Positions 23,657-32,413 are shown, numbered from the stretch's first letter. The stretch is 64,000 bases of DNA from Paramesorhizobium sp049065735 (GCF_049065735.1 NZ_JBAKHD010000003.1:310001-374000); one strand, 5' to 3'. Notes: a model not told the origin generated them from the letters alone. Translations and numbers: made by a program.

Positions 23657-24257
23657 GACTCGAACGACCAAAATTCTACTCGTGCCCTCTGCGTAGCACT
23701 ATCGGCGGCGCGCCGAAACCCATGATTGCGCGCTCACATCGCCTGTCGTTAAGAAACGGAACGTGAACGGAACGAATCGGCGACGAATCATTGACTTGCA
23801 TCGATTCCCGCTTTGTTCACGGCGATATGTGGTGGAAGTCGAGCCTTGCATCACCAGATGCTGAATCGCGGGACGGCAGGAGAGGTCATGGGCGGGTATG
23901 GCCATTAACCTTTGACGTTTGCCTGTTGGTACAAAATTTTCCGCTGTTTCAAATTTTAGTAAAATCGCAATAATCCCTTATGGAAGATTAAAGCCACGAG
24001 CGATGAGGATGAGCTGTCCCGTTAACCCCTCGACCAAACGCCGAACGAATCGGCGACGAATCGGCTTTTCATCCATTTTCTTGGTTTGTTCTCACTACAT
24101 ATAGTGCGCCGATGGCGGGGTATTGGTATAAAACAGCGACGATTTCGCGCTGGCGGTCATTTCCAGCGAGCCGGGCGTTAACCACTTGTGCCGTTTTGGG
24201 GCAGATAGCGCCGACGCCCTCCCTCCCCCTTGCGGGGAGGGGAAGGCGCCGGCGCCC
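23657..24257. other. Gene-free 600-bp region with GANTC-rich direct repeats
   Basis: No credible gene is present. A perfect 20-bp direct repeat GAACGAATCGGCGACGAATC occurs at 23770-23789 and 24043-24062, exactly 273 bases apart. Seven GANTC (CcrM methylation) sites lie between 23657 and 24062, against about 1.6 expected by chance. The stretch around 23930-23990 is AT-rich. A 25-43 bp fragment of family C (CCTCCCCCTTGCGGGGAGGG, about 24214-24256) abuts the phaB stop. It may regulate the helicase operon. Confidence 0.6.
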
Positions 24258-24983
24258 TCAAACCATATACTGCCCGCCATTGGCCGCGATGGTCGACCCC
24301 GTAATAAACCCCGCCTCATCCGACGCCAGAAACACCGCGATCCGTGCGATTTCCTCCGGCTCGCCGAGCCGCCCCACCGGAATATGCGGCAGGATGCGCT
24401 CGTTGAGCACCGTCTCGTCGATGGCGCGGACCATCTCCGTGCCGATATAGCCGGGCGCGATAGCATTGACGGTGATGCCCACCCGCGCGCCTTCCTGCGC
24501 CAGCGCCTTGGTGAGGCCGATATCGCCAGCCTTGGCGGCGGAGTAATTCGCCTGCCCCGCCTGGCCCTTCTGGCCGTTGACCGAGGAAATGTTGATAATA
24601 CGGCCAAATTTACGCTCCCGCATGCCCGGCCAGACCCGATGCGCCATGTTGAAGACGCCGTTGAGATTGGTGTCGATTACCTCTTTCCACTGCTCCACCG
24701 TCATCTTGTGGAACATCGCGTCGCGGGTAATCCCGGCATTGTTGACAAGCACTTCGATAGGTCCGATCTCTGCCTCCACCCGCGCGATGCCGCCCACGCA
24801 AGCTTGATAGTCCGAAACATCCCAGCGGTAGATCGGAATCCCGTTTTCCTTGCTGAAGCGCTCCGCCATATCGTCATCGCTGAAGTAATTGACCGCGACC
24901 CGGTAATCGGCCTTGCGTAACGCGATTGCGATGGCCGCGCCGATCCCGCGCGAACCGCCTGTGATAAGTGCGACTCGTTGCAT
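24258..24983 (-). CDS. phaB: Acetoacetyl-CoA reductase
   Basis: This 241-residue short-chain dehydrogenase reduces acetoacetyl-CoA to (R)-3-hydroxybutyryl-CoA with NADPH in polyhydroxybutyrate synthesis. Seen: the cofactor loop TGGSRGIGAAIA, NNAGITRDAMFHKM, ISSVNGQKGQ with the catalytic Ser, YSAAKAG with the Tyr and Lys, and the C-terminal GSTIAANGGQYMV. The VNGQKGQAGQ loop and the NGGQYM end separate PhaB from FabG. It lies 66 bases downstream of phaA on the same strand, so phaA-phaB is an operon. The polymerase phaC is not in the window. Length is standard. Confidence 0.95.
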   Translation of the reverse strand: MQRVALITGGSRGIGAAIAIALRKADYRVAVNYFSDDDMAERFSKENGIPIYRWDVSDYQACVGGIARVEAEIGPIEVLVNNAGITRDAMFHKMTVEQWKEVIDTNLNGVFNMAHRVWPGMRERKFGRIINISSVNGQKGQAGQANYSAAKAGDIGLTKALAQEGARVGITVNAIAPGYIGTEMVRAIDETVLNERILPHIPVGRLGEPEEIARIAVFLASDEAGFITGSTIAANGGQYMV

Positions 24984-25049
24984 TTTTCTTCCATTTTGGC
25001 CGTCTATGCTACCGGCATTCTGGCAACAATGAGTCTTTAAAATGGCGCT

Positions 25050-26240
25050 TCAGAGACGCTCGACGCATAGCGCGATGCCCATGCCGCCCCCGATGCAGAG
25101 CGTCGCGAGACCCTTCTTCGCCTGCCGACGCCTGAGTTCATAAAGCAGCGTGGTCAGAACCCGAGCCCCCGACGCGCCGATGGGATGGCCGATGGCGATG
25201 GCCCCGCCGTTCACATTAACTATGTCTGGATCAAGTCCGAGCTCGCGCACCACCGCGCAGGATTGCGCCGCGAAAGCCTCATTGGCTTCGACGAGATCGA
25301 GATCTCCGACGCCCCAGCCCGCCTTTTCGAGCGCCTTCTTGGTCGTCGGAATCGGCCCCGTCCCCATGATCGCCGGATCGACCCCAGCCGTCGCCCACGA
25401 GACGATGCGCGCCAGCGGCTCGATCCCGCGCCGTTCCGCTTCGGCCTCGGTAAGGAGAACAACCGCCGCCGCCCCGTCATTGATTCCGGACGCATTGCCC
25501 GCCGTCACCGAGCCCTGCCCGTCGAAGGCCGGCTTCAGCTTGGCGAGCGTATCGAGCGTCATCCCATGACGGATATGCTCGTCCTCGGACACCACCGTCT
25601 CGCCCTTGCGCGTCTTCACCGTGAAGGGCACGATCTCGTCGCGGAACCGCCCCTCCTTCTGCGCCGCTTCCGCCTTATGCTGCGAGGCGAGGGCGAATTC
25701 ATCCTGCTCCTCCCGGCTGAGCTGCCACTGCCGGGCGATGTTTTCCGCAGTGATTCCCATATGATAGCCATGGAAGGCGTCGGTGAGGCCGTCTTTCAGC
25801 ATGGTGTCGACCAGCTTGAAATCGCCCATCTTCACCCCGCCGCGCAAATGTGCTGCATGCGGCGCCATCGACATGGATTCCTGCCCGCCCGCGACGACGA
25901 TCCGCGCATCGCCCAGCGCAATCTGCTGCATGCCCGCCGCGACCGCGCGCAGGCCCGAACCGCAAAGCTGGTTGAGCACGAGGGCGGTGGCTTCCTTGGG
26001 CAATCCCGCCGCCATTGCCGCCTGCCGCGCCGGATTCTGCCCCTCGCCCGCCGTCAGCACCTGGCCGAGAACCACCTCATCCACCTCATCAGCCTCGATG
26101 CCCGCGCGCGCCAGCGCCTCCCGGATCGCCGCGGCGCCCAGCTCATGCGCGAAGATATTGGCGAAAGCGCCGTTGAACGAGCCGACGGGCGTGCGCACCG
26201 CGCTGGCGATGACGACATGGCCGTTTCCGGTCTTATGCAT
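25050..26240 (-). CDS. phaA: Acetyl-CoA acetyltransferase (beta-ketothiolase)
   Basis: This 396-residue thiolase condenses two acetyl-CoA to acetoacetyl-CoA, the first step to polyhydroxybutyrate. The acyl-carrying Cys is residue 93 in NQLCGSGLRAV. GHPIGASGARVL carries the catalytic His, and CIGGGMGIAL the second Cys near the C-terminus. The ATG at 26240 has AGGAGG 8 bases upstream, so the longer frame from 26294 is rejected. It is divergent from phaR with 182 bases between the starts, which is the expected place for PhaR control of phaAB. Biosynthetic rather than degradative use is inferred from the phaB partner. Confidence 0.95.
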   Translation of the reverse strand: MHKTGNGHVVIASAVRTPVGSFNGAFANIFAHELGAAAIREALARAGIEADEVDEVVLGQVLTAGEGQNPARQAAMAAGLPKEATALVLNQLCGSGLRAVAAGMQQIALGDARIVVAGGQESMSMAPHAAHLRGGVKMGDFKLVDTMLKDGLTDAFHGYHMGITAENIARQWQLSREEQDEFALASQHKAEAAQKEGRFRDEIVPFTVKTRKGETVVSEDEHIRHGMTLDTLAKLKPAFDGQGSVTAGNASGINDGAAAVVLLTEAEAERRGIEPLARIVSWATAGVDPAIMGTGPIPTTKKALEKAGWGVGDLDLVEANEAFAAQSCAVVRELGLDPDIVNVNGGAIAIGHPIGASGARVLTTLLYELRRRQAKKGLATLCIGGGMGIALCVERL

Positions 26241-26422
26241 GAAATTCCTCCTGTTTTGGGACCCAAGATGAAACGGGAAAGGGCGGCTTGGCAAGGGCGG
26301 CGCACAATAGAATGGCGCTCATCGGTCTCGCATCGCACAAACGCTTTGATCTATGCGGATTTTAGCCCTATTCTTCGTTCCGGGGAGAATTTCAGCTTCA
26401 TGGGGTGCGGGGGAGGTTGAGT

Positions 26423-27046
26423 GTGACAAAGACAGGCCAAAAAACTGGCCCAACCATCATCAAGAAATACGCCAATCGCCGGCTCTACAACACCGGCACG
26501 AGCACCTATGTCACGCTGGAAGATCTGGCGGCGATGGTGAAGAAGGGCGAGGAGTTCACCGTCCAGGACGCCAAGACCGGCGAAGACATCACCCATAGCG
26601 TGCTGACGCAGATCATCTTCGAACTGGAGAACGACAAGGACAGCCAGTACATGCTGCCCATCTCCTTCCTGCGGCAGCTGATCGCTTTCTATGGGGACCA
26701 GATGCAGATGGTCCTGCCGAGCTATCTGGAACAATCCATGGCTGCCTTCTCCAAAGAGCAGGAGCGGATGCGCGAGCAGATGGCGTCGACTTTCGGAAAG
26801 TCCTCGACCGATTTCATGCGCAACTTCCCCACCAAGCTGATCGAAGAGCAGGTGCGCCGGAACACCGAGATATTCGCCCAGGCGATGCGCATGTTCAGCC
26901 CCTTCCCGATGGGCGACGCGCCCAATGGCAGGGCAGAGCCGAAGAAGGACGAACCCGAGACGGCCAGGCCCTCCAGCGACGAACTGCGCGAATTGAAGGA
27001 ACAGATCGCCGCCATGCAGCGCAAGATCGACGAGATCGCGAAGTAG
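26423..27046 (+). CDS. phaR: Polyhydroxyalkanoate synthesis repressor PhaR, GTG start
   Basis: The product has 207 residues. The N-terminal PHB/PHA accumulation DNA-binding domain is seen in IKKYANRRLYNTGTSTYVTL and DAKTGEDITHSVLTQIIFE. The following PHB_acc repeat (QYMLPISFLRQLIAFYGDQM) is intact. The C-terminal half is charged, with a predicted coiled coil at the end (LRELKEQIAAMQRKIDEI). PhaR represses phasin and pha genes and is released by binding to nascent polymer; in rhizobia (AniA) it also alters carbon flow broadly. The GTG at 26423 is chosen because GGGGGAGG is 8 bases upstream. It is divergent from phaA. Confidence 0.93.
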   Translation: MTKTGQKTGPTIIKKYANRRLYNTGTSTYVTLEDLAAMVKKGEEFTVQDAKTGEDITHSVLTQIIFELENDKDSQYMLPISFLRQLIAFYGDQMQMVLPSYLEQSMAAFSKEQERMREQMASTFGKSSTDFMRNFPTKLIEEQVRRNTEIFAQAMRMFSPFPMGDAPNGRAEPKKDEPETARPSSDELRELKEQIAAMQRKIDEIAK

Positions 27047-27152
27047 TTTTGCGTCCTGCGACAAACAGTTTTTCCATCGGCTACCGGATTTTGCCGTGCA
27101 ATCGCCGCCGCGCGCGATAAAAAGCTGAAATGGAAATGTCGGCGCTCACCGT

Positions 27153-27312
27153 CACCCCCCTCTGTCCTGCCGGACATCTCCCCCATAAGGGGGGAGATTG
27201 GCTGGGAGTTCTGCTTTCGCCAATCGTCAATGTTGCAGAATGATGTGCCGTCTTCGATGAAGGCCAATCTCCTCCCTTGTGGGGGAGATGCCCGGCAGGG
27301 CAGAGGGGGGTG
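27153..27312. repeat. Family B palindromic element, copy 4
   Basis: The ends CACCCCCCTCTGTCCTGCCG and CCGGCAGGGCAGAGGGGGGTG-like enclose a core with GCTTTCGCCAATCGTCAATG and CGATGAAGGC. It occupies the centre of the 314-base gap between phaR and the HbpS-like gene; the rest of that gap shows nothing. Confidence 0.9.
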
Positions 27313-27360
27313 TTCCGCGCAGACCTATAAATATCGCATCCTATAAAAAAGGAGAACACC

Positions 27361-27789
27361 ATGCACCTCACACTCGACAAGGCCAATGAGATCATCACGG
27401 GCGCGTTTGCCAAGGCGAAGGCGTTGGGGCTGAAGCCGCTCGTCGTCGCCGTCTATGATGCCGGCGGTCATTTGAAGGCGTTTCAGCGGCAGGACGGCAC
27501 CTCGATCCTGCGTTTCGAGATCGCCTCGGGCAAGGCTTTCGGCGCACTCGCCGTAGGCGCGGGCTCGCGCTGGCTGCACAACCAGGCAAAAGACCGCCCG
27601 CATTTTCTGGAAGGCCTCTCCGGTGTCTCGGGCGGCCGCATCGTGCCGGTGCCGGGCGGCGTGCTGATCAAGGACGGTTCGGGCGAGATCCTCGGCGCGG
27701 CGGGCATTTCCGGCGACACGTCGGATAATGACGAAACGGCTGCAGTCGCGGGGATCGAGGCGGCGGGGTTTGTGGCGGACGCGGGTTGA
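27361..27789 (+). CDS. HbpS/GlcG-like (DUF336) protein
   Basis: This 142-residue protein is the Haem-degrading/GlcG family PF03928: LDKANEIITGAFAKAKALGL, PLVVAVYDAGGHLKAFQRQD, the central ASGKAFGALAVG and the C-terminal GAAGISGDTSDNDETAAVAG. No signal peptide is seen, so it is probably cytosolic. Members include HbpS (haem and iron sensing), GlcG of glycolate operons and PduO C-domains; which it matches cannot be told because no such partners lie nearby. AAAAAGGAGAA gives a good ribosome site. It is isolated between families B and C repeats, so it is probably a single-gene transcript. Confidence 0.87.
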   Translation: MHLTLDKANEIITGAFAKAKALGLKPLVVAVYDAGGHLKAFQRQDGTSILRFEIASGKAFGALAVGAGSRWLHNQAKDRPHFLEGLSGVSGGRIVPVPGGVLIKDGSGEILGAAGISGDTSDNDETAAVAGIEAAGFVADAG

Positions 27790-27801
27790 GATATCGCGCC
27801 C

Positions 27802-28003
27802 CTCCCTCCCCCTTTGCGGGGGTGAGGAGCGGTCGGCCGAAGGCCGAGGAAAAGCCAACGATTTGGCTTTTCCAGCGACGAACGGCCCGAAGAGTCGGGT
27901 GGGGGCGGTGACGTTTGCGCGACGTTTGTCAGCAAAAGAGCCAAGCGTCACCACCCCCATCCGCCCGCTGACGCGGGCACCTTCCCCGCAAGGGGAAGGG
28001 AGA
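27802..28003. repeat. Family C palindromic element, copy 3 (long form)
   Basis: It shares the long-form insert with copy 1 (AGCCAACGATTTGGCT) and the ends CCCTCCCCCTTTGCGGGGG and CCCCGCAAGGGG. It sits 12 bases after the HbpS-like stop. Confidence 0.87.
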
Positions 28004-28028
28004 CGCGCCAAGCCGACGAACCGTCAAA

Positions 28029-28058
28029 CAAAAAAACCGGCCCCAAGGGCCGGTCTTT
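28029..28058 (-). terminator. Terminator of rpmF (bidirectional)
   Basis: The stem ACCGGCCC / GGGCCGGT (28036-28054) with a 3-base loop has seven A residues on its left, giving a long U tail on the minus strand, and CTTTTC on its right. It is 30 bases past the rpmF stop. Confidence 0.88.
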
Positions 28059-28083
28059 TCATTCGTCACACCAGAATCGAAAC

Positions 28084-28263
28084 TCAGTCCTTCGGCGTCA
28101 GCACCTGACGGCCGCGATACATGCCGGTCTTCAGGTCGATATGGTGCGGGCGGCGCAGTTCGCCGGAGTTCTTGTCCTCGACATAGGTCGGGGCCTTCAG
28201 CGCATCGGCCGAACGGCGCATGCCGCGCTTCGACGGAGAGGTCTTTCGTTTAGGTACAGCCAT
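28084..28263 (-). CDS. rpmF: Ribosomal protein bL32
   Basis: This is a 59-residue basic protein, too short for common ORF cut-offs. It begins MAVPKRKTSPSKRGMRRS, the standard bL32 N-terminus, and ends RGRQVLTPKD. It contains no Cys, so it is the zinc-free form, as is the bL36 of this window. bL32 is part of the 50S subunit near the peptidyl-transferase exit side. In most bacteria it follows yceD and precedes plsX; here it lies alone between an upstream mtgA (153 bases away, same strand) and a strong terminator, an arrangement typical of Rhizobiales. AT-rich leader sequence (28375-28415) may hold its promoter. Confidence 0.96.
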   Translation of the reverse strand: MAVPKRKTSPSKRGMRRSADALKAPTYVEDKNSGELRRPHHIDLKTGMYRGRQVLTPKD

Positions 28264-28416
28264 GGATTCAGCTCCACTGATCGGTCAACAAAGGTCCGGC
28301 CCGGCCCCGGCGGAGCCTGTCACATCGGACAAAATTCCGGAAAGTCCGCGTGCCTATACACGCAATATGTGGCCTTGACCAGAGTGCCGCTTATTTTTTT
28401 GCGGTAAATCCGTGCA

Positions 28417-29184
28417 TTATTGCACACAGCCGACATAAGGCCCCGCGTCCCTTGCTCGCGCCTCGATGATACGGGCGATCCGCTGCATTCCGCGGCTGGG
28501 CTTTGCCGGGTTGCGCAGGATCGGATTGGGCAATGTCGCGGCCAGCAGCGCGGCCTGCCGCGCCGTCAGCCGCGCGGCGGAACGGCCGAAATGATGCTGC
28601 GCCGCAGCCTCCGCGCCATAGATGCCCGGCCCCCACTCGGCAATGTTGAGATAGATTTCCATCACCCGCCGTTTGGGCAGGATGGTATCGGCGGCCATCG
28701 CCAGCGGAAACTCCAGCGCCTTGCGAAGATAGGAGCGGCCATTCCAGAGAAAAAGATTCTTCACCGTCTGCATGGTGATGGTCGAGGCGCCGCGCGTCCG
28801 CTCCCCTTCCGCCGCCTGGTCCAGCACCAGATCGAGCTGGCGCCAGTCAATGCCCGCGTGACGGCAGAACTGGCCGTCCTCCGACATCATCACCGAATTG
28901 ACGAGCACGGGCGATATCTCGTCGATGGGTGTCCATTGCCGCTCATAGCCGCCCAGCACGACCGCATCGCGCAGCATGAGCGTGGAGACCGGATGAACGA
29001 AGGGAATGAGATAGACGAGAAGAAGCAGGAGCGGAGCGAAGAAGACAACGAGCAAAAGCCTCCCGAACCCACGCAGCAGCCGCGTGTGAATCGGATCGGC
29101 CAAATATCCTCTGCCCCCCCTCTCCCTGATCACCACTTTCGCCACGCGCCTTGCCCATCTGCAACCCTCTCCCGCATAGAACAT
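28417..29184 (-). CDS. mtgA: Monofunctional peptidoglycan glycosyltransferase
   Basis: This protein of up to 255 residues polymerises lipid II into glycan strands at the outer face of the inner membrane. One membrane anchor lies at about residues 43-66 (LLLVVFFAPLLLLLVYLIPF). The GT51 domain then shows SEDGQFCRHAGIDW with the catalytic Glu, RGASTITMQTVKNLFL, the second Glu in RKALEFPLA and EIYLNIAEWGPGIYGAE. There is no transpeptidase domain, hence MtgA. The start is unsure: the full frame begins at 29184 with no ribosome site, and a GTG near 29133 is possible. The expected length of the core domain is complete. It is divergent from ispA. Confidence 0.9.
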   Translation of the reverse strand: MFYAGEGCRWARRVAKVVIRERGGRGYLADPIHTRLLRGFGRLLLVVFFAPLLLLLVYLIPFVHPVSTLMLRDAVVLGGYERQWTPIDEISPVLVNSVMMSEDGQFCRHAGIDWRQLDLVLDQAAEGERTRGASTITMQTVKNLFLWNGRSYLRKALEFPLAMAADTILPKRRVMEIYLNIAEWGPGIYGAEAAAQHHFGRSAARLTARQAALLAATLPNPILRNPAKPSRGMQRIARIIEARARDAGPYVGCVQ

Positions 29185-29367
29185 TCCAATCGAAGATTGA
29201 ACCCGTCGCCGGCGAAAAGCCCTGATTATTGGGAGTATAACGTCCTTATGCCGAATTCGATCACGTCTGATTGATAAGTTTTCCCGTCACGCGACAGTTC
29301 GATGAAAAAAATCGGGCCCCGCAACGGACCGGTTGACCGGCGCGCGGCTTTCGTCCATGCCGGACGG

Positions 29368-30288
29368 ATGGCTACTGATATCCTTCGCCCCGATTTCGCA
29401 ACCGCTTTGGCCTCGCGCGCCCGTCTGGTGGAAGCCGCGCTTGAGACGCTGCTAGACGCCCACGCGCGCAATGGCGAGATCGCCAGGCCTGACCGGCTCA
29501 TGGCCGCGATGCGCCATGGCGTCCTCAATGGCGGCAAGCGCCTCCGTCCCTTCCTGCTGATGGAAAGCGCCGCCCTCTTCGCCGCCGACAAGGAGCCGGC
29601 GCTGCGCGTCGCCGCCGCGCTTGAATGCATCCATTGCTATTCGCTCGTTCATGACGATCTGCCGGCCATGGACAATGACGATGTCAGGCGCGGCCAGCCG
29701 ACCGTGCACAAGGCCTTCGACGAGGCGACAGCGATCCTCGCGGGCGACGGCCTGTTGACCTATGCCTTCGAGATCGTCGCCAGCGAAGAAACCGCCCTGC
29801 CCGCGCAGACACGGGTGACGCTCGTCGCCGCCCTTGCCCGCGCAGCGGGGCTCGGCGGCATGGCTGGTGGCCAGATGCTCGACCTCTCGGCTGAAACCCG
29901 CAAGCCCGATGAAAGCGGCATCATCACGCTGCAGGCGATGAAGACCGGTGCGCTCATCCGCTTCGCCTGCGAGGCGGGCGCCATCATCGGCAATGCCGTT
30001 CCCGAAGACCGCGAGCGCCTCGCCGAATATGGCAGCGCCATCGGCCTCGCCTTCCAGCTCGCCGACGATCTTCTCGACGTGACATCGGACGCGGCAGCGA
30101 TGGGTAAGGCAACCGGCAAGGACGCCGCGGCAGGCAAGGCCACGCTCGTCTCGCTGCACGGCGTCGACTGGACGCGGAAACAATTGCGCGGCCTTGTCGA
30201 GCAGGCTGAGATGCTGCTGGAGCCGTTTGGGGCGGAGGCGGCGCTGTTGAAACAGGCGGCGCGGTTTATCGCGGATCGGGAGAGTTAA
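29368..30288 (+). CDS. ispA: Farnesyl/geranyl diphosphate synthase (polyprenyl synthetase)
   Basis: This 306-residue enzyme condenses isopentenyl diphosphate with allylic diphosphates to C15. It has the GGKRLRPFL motif, the first Asp-rich motif HDDLPAMDNDDVRRG, GQMLDLSAE, and the second motif LADDLLDVTSD with KATGKDAAAGKATLV. The two residues inserted in the first motif (DDxxxxD) are those of bacterial short-chain synthases. The start at 29368 is preferred, since homologs begin close to it, but an ATG at 29302 is in frame and neither has a strong ribosome site. It ends converging by four bases with a monooxygenase gene. ispG, another isoprenoid gene, lies 3.5 kb away. Confidence 0.92.
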   Translation: MATDILRPDFATALASRARLVEAALETLLDAHARNGEIARPDRLMAAMRHGVLNGGKRLRPFLLMESAALFAADKEPALRVAAALECIHCYSLVHDDLPAMDNDDVRRGQPTVHKAFDEATAILAGDGLLTYAFEIVASEETALPAQTRVTLVAALARAAGLGGMAGGQMLDLSAETRKPDESGIITLQAMKTGALIRFACEAGAIIGNAVPEDRERLAEYGSAIGLAFQLADDLLDVTSDAAAMGKATGKDAAAGKATLVSLHGVDWTRKQLRGLVEQAEMLLEPFGAEAALLKQAARFIADRES

Positions 30289-31811
30289 CCCGTCGTGACA
30301 AAACCCCGCTCCTGAAAATACCGCTCCAGCGGCGGCACATCGGCTGACGGCTCCGCGAGCGCGACATAGGTATCGGGCCGCAGCAGATAGGCGGCATCGC
30401 GTTGCAATCCCGCCGCGCCATGCCGCTCGGTCCAGCCGAACACGCGCAGCGCTATGGCGCGCGTCTCACACCATGCCGCAAGTTCCGGCTTGGCTTCGCC
30501 ATAGACATGGACCTGCCAGCCAATCGCTGCTAGCGGCTCGTAATTGTCTTTTCCATCAACCCGCACGAATGGCAAACGGTCGCCGCCGCTCACCTTTCCC
30601 GCCGTCCCGGCGCTGAGCGGGCTCTCGGGATAGCTGATCATGGTTTGCGAGACGAGGCGGAATATCATCTCGCGCGTGGGTTCGAAACCATAGGCGATCT
30701 TGGCGAATATCGGAGCAATCCGCGTCCGCACGAATTCGGCGAAGCTGCCCCTCGCGGTGACAAAGGTGAACGCCCGGTCAGTGGTTTCGACCAGCTTGCG
30801 CGCGAAAACGGCGCGCTCGGCCTCGTAACTGTCGAGGAGGCTATCGGGAGCCTCGCCCTTGATGACCGCAGCGAGTTTCCAGGCAAGATTGATCGAATCG
30901 CCGATGCCCGTATTCATCCCCTGTCCGCCCGCCGGGCTGTGCACATGAGCAGCGTCGCCCAGCAGAAAGACATTGCCATGGCGAAAGCGATCGGTGACGC
31001 GGTGGTGGACATGGTAGGTCGAGAACCAGTTGACCTTTTCCACCTCGATATCAAGCGCGCGGACCGCCCCGAGCCCGACATCCTCGAAGGTCAGGGTTCC
31101 GGCGCCTCCCACGCGCTCCGGCAGCACGGTGCCGACAAAGCGCAGCTTGCCGGGCTCGCCATAAGGCGCGACCAGAACGAAATCCGGTCCTTCGAAGCTG
31201 ATATTGATCTCGCCATTGGAAAGGCTGGATTTGCCGTCGACATCCGCGACATAGAAAAGCTGCTCATAGGTGCCGCCCTCGAAACCGGCGCCGAGAACAT
31301 GGCGCACGGTGGAACGCGCGCCATCGCAGCCGGCCAGATAACGGGCCCGGCACTTTGCTTCGCTGCCATCGGGCAGCCTTACCCGTGCTTCGACACCCGT
31401 TCCTTGATCGACAAAATCTAGGAGCTCCGTCTCCCGCTCAACCACAATCCCCCTCGCCGCGAGCCGCTCGACCAGAAAGCGCTCGTGTAAATCCTGCGGA
31501 TAGATCAAGACATAAGGATATGGCGTGATATCCTCGCCGGCATCCATGAAGGCAATAGTCGCTCGACGCTTGCCATTGGTCCATATCTGCAAGCCTTCGG
31601 TTTTATGGCCCCCGGCAATGACACCATCGGCGAGATCAAGTTGCCGGTAGAGCTCCAGTGTTCGGGCCTGAACGACCATCGCGCGGGAGGTAGCGCCGGG
31701 CCCGCTGGATTTATCGATGATGCGCACCCGCGCGCCCTGCGCATCGAGCCACAGGGCGAGGGCAAGCCCGGTAGGACCTGCCCCGACGATCAAGACATCT
31801 GCCTGCGTCAT
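30285..31811 (-). CDS. FAD-dependent aromatic monooxygenase (PheA/TfdB type)
   Basis: The product has 508 residues. The N-terminal FAD-binding motif is VLIVGAGPTGLALAL, the second FAD motif is RFRHGNVFLLGDAAHVHSP followed by GGQGMNTGIGDSINLAWKL, and the C-terminal thioredoxin-like region is retained. This is the FAD_binding_3 group of phenol/3-hydroxybenzoate-type hydroxylases acting on aromatic or quinoid substrates with NAD(P)H. The ATG at 31811 follows GGAAGGAGAGGGC. It lies 121 bases downstream of the HxlR regulator gene on the same strand, and the regulator faces an MFS pump, suggesting one detoxification module. The substrate is not determined by sequence. It overlaps the ispA 3' end by four bases. 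Confidence 0.88.
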   Translation of the reverse strand: MTQADVLIVGAGPTGLALALWLDAQGARVRIIDKSSGPGATSRAMVVQARTLELYRQLDLADGVIAGGHKTEGLQIWTNGKRRATIAFMDAGEDITPYPYVLIYPQDLHERFLVERLAARGIVVERETELLDFVDQGTGVEARVRLPDGSEAKCRARYLAGCDGARSTVRHVLGAGFEGGTYEQLFYVADVDGKSSLSNGEINISFEGPDFVLVAPYGEPGKLRFVGTVLPERVGGAGTLTFEDVGLGAVRALDIEVEKVNWFSTYHVHHRVTDRFRHGNVFLLGDAAHVHSPAGGQGMNTGIGDSINLAWKLAAVIKGEAPDSLLDSYEAERAVFARKLVETTDRAFTFVTARGSFAEFVRTRIAPIFAKIAYGFEPTREMIFRLVSQTMISYPESPLSAGTAGKVSGGDRLPFVRVDGKDNYEPLAAIGWQVHVYGEAKPELAAWCETRAIALRVFGWTERHGAAGLQRDAAYLLRPDTYVALAEPSADVPPLERYFQERGFVTTG

Positions 31812-31932
31812 GCCCTCTCCTTCCCACTTCTGTTGCGGAGAAATGACCCGCGTTCTCGCGAGAGGAACAGGCAATATGCTATATCGTCCTTACCCCCTCG
31901 TTACGTCGAAGCCAAACAGGCCACCCGGTCGC

Positions 31933-32391
31933 CTACTCGTCCTCTTCCCGCACCTTCACGATAACCACATCGTCGGCTGTCAGCAAACGGCCGTCCTGCG
32001 CCCGCACATTGAGCGGCGCGACTTCCTGCCCGGTGAACCGGTCCACCAGACGGGAATGCTCCTCCTCGGGCATAAACAGATATTTCTCGCCCCATTGCCG
32101 CAAGGCGACGATGACGGGCAGCAGATCGCGGCCCTTGAGGGTGAGCCGGTACTCCTGATGGGCGCCGCCCTTCGGATCGTCCGCCATCTCCAGAATACCT
32201 TCGCCCGTCAGCTTGCGCAGCCGGTCCGCCAGAATATTCCGAGCGATGCCGAGATTTTTCTGGAACGCGCTGAACCGCGTCACCCCGTCGAAGGCTTCAC
32301 GCACGATCAAAAGCGACCACCAGTCGCCGATGACATCCAGCGACCGCGCGCTCGGGCAGTAATCCCCTTTCATGCTCTTCTTGCGGACCAT
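31933..32391 (-). CDS. HxlR-family transcriptional regulator with a single N-terminal Cys
   Basis: This 152-residue winged-helix protein has YCPSARSLDVIGDWWSLLI and REAFDGVTRFSAFQKNLGIA followed by RNILADRLRKLTGEGIL, the HxlR core. Its only Cys is residue 12 from the chosen start, the position of the redox Cys in YodB/HypR-type sensors of quinones and disulfide stress. The tail of ~40 residues beyond the core is unusual in length. The ATG at 32391 has GAGGGAAG upstream, whereas 32406 has none. It is divergent from an MFS transporter gene across a 96-base gap with paired operator-like repeats, and followed by a FAD monooxygenase. Sensing of electrophiles is inferred. Confidence 0.88.
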   Translation of the reverse strand: MVRKKSMKGDYCPSARSLDVIGDWWSLLIVREAFDGVTRFSAFQKNLGIARNILADRLRKLTGEGILEMADDPKGGAHQEYRLTLKGRDLLPVIVALRQWGEKYLFMPEEEHSRLVDRFTGQEVAPLNVRAQDGRLLTADDVVIVKVREEDE

Positions 32392-32413
32392 CGCGGCTTC
32401 CCTCATCGCAATA

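Noticed and set aside
23791..23973. 60-residue frame in the gap beyond the helicase gene
   Set aside because: No start signal, and the region looks regulatory (GANTC repeats).
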